Part shown: positions 39,528 through 41,646 of the stretch, in pieces
How positions within the stretch are numbered: position 1 is the first letter of the stretch
Layout of the letters: every line of letters begins with the position of its first letter
Virus record (IMG/VR): IMGVR_UViG_3300044825_001141
Coordinates: 1 to 41,646 of that record
Strand: one strand, 5' to 3'
DNA length: 41,646 bases
DNA from: a virus
Translations under genes and position numbers: made by a program
Notes under the pieces: model-generated
Seen by the model: only the letters and a program-made list of their open reading frames with translations
What the model was told of the DNA's origin: nothing
The model's database searches: none

Positions 39528-40517
39528 ATGACCATGATCGTTCCGAAGTCGCGCGCCGAATGGCTGGCGCTCCGGCATAAGTACGTCAGCAGCACGGAGT
39601 CGGCCGCATTGTTCGGCCTGTCCCCGTACATGACGGCGTACGAGCTCGCCGTGCAGAAGCAGTGTCCCGAGCCGGACCCGGACTGGGCCGGCAACGAGCG
39701 CATGAAGTGGGGCATCCGGTTGCAGCACGCCATCGCCAAGGGCATCGCCGAGGAATACGGCGTCAAGATTCGCGCGCTGAACGGCTACTCGACGCACAGC
39801 CTCGGCCACGTCAAGGCGGGCGCGTCGTTCGACTACGAGATCGTCGGCATCGTCGACGGCGAGTACAGCGGCGACACGATCCTGCGCGACCTGTACGCCA
39901 AGCACGGTGCGGGGGTGCTGGAGATCAAGAACGTCGACGGGCTCGTGTTCCGCGACCAGTGGAAGTCCGACGACGGCATCGAGCCGCCCGCGCACATCGA
40001 GATCCAGGTGCAGCATCAGTTGGCGTGCATCGCCCGCCAGTGGGCCGCGATTGGCGTGCTCGTGAACGGCAACACCCTGCATCTGATGACGCGCGAGCGC
40101 GATGACGACGTCATCAAGGCCGTGCTGACCGCATGCGAGCGGTTCTGGACGGACTTGGGCAAGGGCATCCTGCCGCCGGTCGAACTGCCGGCCGACGCCG
40201 CGATCATCTCTCAGGTGTACCGCATCGCGGAACCTGGCAAGGTCATCGACGCGGACGAGGAAATCGAGGCACTGTGCGCGGAGTATCGCGCCGCAGCAGA
40301 CCGCGCGACCGCCGCGGAGGCCGAGAAGAACACGGCGAAGGCCAAGATCCTCATGAAGATCGGCGACGCCGAGCGCGTCATCGGTGCTGCATTCACGATC
40401 AGCGCCGGCACTGTCGGCGAGTGCGAAGTTTCGTACACTCGCAAGGCGTACCGGAACGTCCGCATCACCGCCGTCAAGGCGAAGAAGTCCACGTCGAAGG
40501 AGACTGTCAATGGCTGA
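39528..40517 (+). CDS. YqaJ/lambda-exonuclease-type recombination nuclease (329 aa)
   Basis: It degrades one strand from DNA ends to feed the annealing protein. The N-terminal signature RAEWLALRHKYVSSTESAAL is the YqaJ start. Catalytic residues follow: Asp102 in GASFDYEIVG, Glu132 and Lys134 in VLEIKNVDG, then EIQVQHQLA. The C-terminal third is helical and probably disordered at the end. It overlaps the RecT gene by 8 bases, a classic exonuclease-annealase pair. ATG 39528 or 39534 could be used. Confidence 0.93.
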   Translation: MTMIVPKSRAEWLALRHKYVSSTESAALFGLSPYMTAYELAVQKQCPEPDPDWAGNERMKWGIRLQHAIAKGIAEEYGVKIRALNGYSTHSLGHVKAGASFDYEIVGIVDGEYSGDTILRDLYAKHGAGVLEIKNVDGLVFRDQWKSDDGIEPPAHIEIQVQHQLACIARQWAAIGVLVNGNTLHLMTRERDDDVIKAVLTACERFWTDLGKGILPPVELPADAAIISQVYRIAEPGKVIDADEEIEALCAEYRAAADRATAAEAEKNTAKAKILMKIGDAERVIGAAFTISAGTVGECEVSYTRKAYRNVRITAVKAKKSTSKETVNG

Positions 40518-41373
40518 GAACCCCGTCGCTGTCGTCTGCCGGACGCTCGTCACGCCCGAGATGCAGCAGAAGTTCAAGGCGGTGCTGCCGCCCGACGTGT
40601 CGCTGGACCGCTTCACGCGCGTCACGCTGACCGCGATCCAGAAGAACCCCGCGATCATCGACTGCGACCGCACGACGCTCTACAACGCGTGCGTCGACGC
40701 GGCCAATCGCGGCCTGATGCCGGACGGTCGCGAGGGTGCCATCGTATCCTTCCGTCAGAAGGACGGACCGCCGCGCGCGCAGTTCATGCCGATGCCCGAG
40801 GGCGTCATCAAGGAACTCGCCAAGGCAGGCGTCAAGGCGCACTCCGTCAGCATCTACGAGAAGGACACGGTCGAAATCTGGCACGACGACGACGGCCAGC
40901 ATTTCCGCCACGTCCCCAAGGTGTTCGGCGACCGCGGCGAGCGCATCGGCGCCGTCGCGTGGGCGAAGGATGCGCAGGGCCGCACCTACGTCGAGGCGAT
41001 GAACATGGACGACCTGTTGCGGGTCGCTCAGGTGTCGCGGTCGAAGGACAAGAACGGCAACATCGTCGGTCCGTGGGCGCAGTGGCCGGAGCGCATGGAG
41101 CAGAAGTCCACGCTCCATCGGCTGCGCAAGCGCATCGCGATCATCGGCGCGGACGACGTCGTCGATCGGTTGCAGGAGGACGAGGCCGCCGACGTGGCGA
41201 CGCCGGACGACGACCCGCCTGCGCCTGTCTCCGCGCCTACCGCGGCCCCTGCTGCGACCACGAAGCGCCCGCGCGGCTTGCAGGCGGTCGTCGACCGCGC
41301 AAAGGCCGAGGATGCCGTACCGGCCGGCGGCGACGACGGCGACCCCGGCTACTCCGACGACGACATTTTCTAG
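40510..41373 (+). CDS. recT: RecT-family single-strand annealing protein (287 aa)
   Basis: ATG 40510 overlaps the exonuclease stop. RecT features are visible: a helical start, TLTAIQKNPAIIDCDRTTLY, AANRGLMPDGREGAIV, and the beta/alpha core with WAKDAQGRTYVEAMNMDDL and LHRLRKRIAIIG. The C-terminal 60 residues are Pro/Ala-rich and disordered and end in a short acidic tail DPGYSDDDIF, which resembles the protein-binding tip of SSB (DDDIPF). It anneals single strands during replication and repair. Confidence 0.92.
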   Translation: MAENPVAVVCRTLVTPEMQQKFKAVLPPDVSLDRFTRVTLTAIQKNPAIIDCDRTTLYNACVDAANRGLMPDGREGAIVSFRQKDGPPRAQFMPMPEGVIKELAKAGVKAHSVSIYEKDTVEIWHDDDGQHFRHVPKVFGDRGERIGAVAWAKDAQGRTYVEAMNMDDLLRVAQVSRSKDKNGNIVGPWAQWPERMEQKSTLHRLRKRIAIIGADDVVDRLQEDEAADVATPDDDPPAPVSAPTAAPAATTKRPRGLQAVVDRAKAEDAVPAGGDDGDPGYSDDDIF

Positions 41374-41382
41374 GAGCGCGCC

Positions 41383-41646
41383 GTGACCAAGACACTCGAC
41401 CACGAGGTTGCGGAACGGGAAATGGACTGCACCATCGCTCAGATGGTGCGGTTTACCCCGCTTATCGCGAACTCGACAGACGACGCCATGCGTCTCATGA
41501 CGCCACCGGACTTCGCGACGTGGGCGATGCACGCAGGCGACGATGACCTGATCGACGCCATTTGCGACGCCCCGCGCGGCGAGCTCACGGAGCGCGTCTC
41601 CAAGGCGTTCGCCACGTCCAATCCGGCGATCGTCACGGACTGGCTG
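41383..41646 (+). CDS. Hypothetical protein, 5' part of the gene crossing the contig ends
   Basis: GTG 41383 lies nine bases after the RecT stop, with TAGGAGCG as ribosome site. The frame stays open to the window end and continues in frame at position 136 on the other side of the redundancy, giving 120 residues in all. The visible N-terminus is helical and acidic (LDHEVAEREMDCTIAQ). Function unknown. Confidence 0.8.
   Translation, partial: MTKTLDHEVAEREMDCTIAQMVRFTPLIANSTDDAMRLMTPPDFATWAMHAGDDDLIDAICDAPRGELTERVSKAFATSNPAIVTDWL
41521..41646. repeat. Right copy of 126-bp terminal redundancy
   Basis: Identical to bases 10-135. Removing one copy and the adapter joins the 120-codon gene perfectly and yields a circular map of about 41,511 bp. 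Confidence 0.9.

Noticed and set aside
1-41646. CRISPR array or tRNA genes
   Set aside because: No regularly spaced direct repeats of CRISPR length and no tRNA-like TTCGAATC stem-loops were noticed. The only tandem array is the 9-bp unit at 32230-32283. A tRNA scan was not possible here.

Overview
The window is an essentially complete, GC-rich genome of a tailed bacteriophage, most likely a podovirus of a proteobacterial host. The evidence is a portal, large terminase, scaffold and major capsid protein, followed by a short-tail connector set (a head-completion protein and a P22 gp10-like stabilisation protein), large internal/ejection-type proteins, and no tape-measure, sheath or tail-tube genes. 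The general plan recalls the 40-43 kb BPP-1/BcepC6B-type phages, but that is inference from memory. The first 9 bases look like the end of an Illumina adapter. Bases 10-135 are repeated exactly at 41521-41646, and one 120-codon gene reads through the junction, so the real molecule maps as a circle of about 41.5 kb.

Layout. (1) 1-5529, plus strand: about 20 very small, overlapping accessory genes. They include several zinc-binding proteins, a C5 cytosine DNA methyltransferase, a Lar-like zinc-ribbon protein and a small ribbon-helix-helix-type protein with its own promoter and palindromic operator. (2) 5519-32192, minus strand, one long late operon transcribed right to left: small and large terminase, portal, a block of beta-rich head or decoration proteins, scaffold, major capsid protein, a second coat-associated protein, an intrinsic terminator, connector proteins, GNAT acetyltransferase, internal/ejection proteins, tail fibre, lysozyme and two holin candidates. 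Almost every junction is an ATGA, TGATG, TAGTG or GTGA overlap, implying translational coupling. (3) 32193-32711: the only long non-coding stretch. It has six tandem 9-bp units, four copies of a 12-bp TGTAACCG element around an AT-rich core, and a promoter; it is the best candidate for a replication origin or master control region. (4) 32712-35225, plus strand: small genes plus a sliding-clamp (DnaN)-like protein. (5) 35194-39463, minus strand: SF2 helicase, VRR-NUC nuclease, HTH protein, and a Toprim/VapE-type primase-helicase. (6) 39528-41646 and on into 10-234, plus strand: YqaJ-type exonuclease, RecT annealing protein, and the gene that crosses the ends.

The phage therefore carries its own primase-helicase, a clamp-like protein and a two-component recombination system, but no recognisable DNA polymerase, RNA polymerase, SSB, integrase or tRNA. 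It must borrow host polymerases and is probably not an integrating phage. The most unusual signals are two family-like reading frames over the same DNA in the methyltransferase gene, the iteron-like region, the clamp-like protein without a polymerase, the RecT with an SSB-like acidic tail, and a secreted protein preceded by a coupled 19-codon ORF inside the structural operon.
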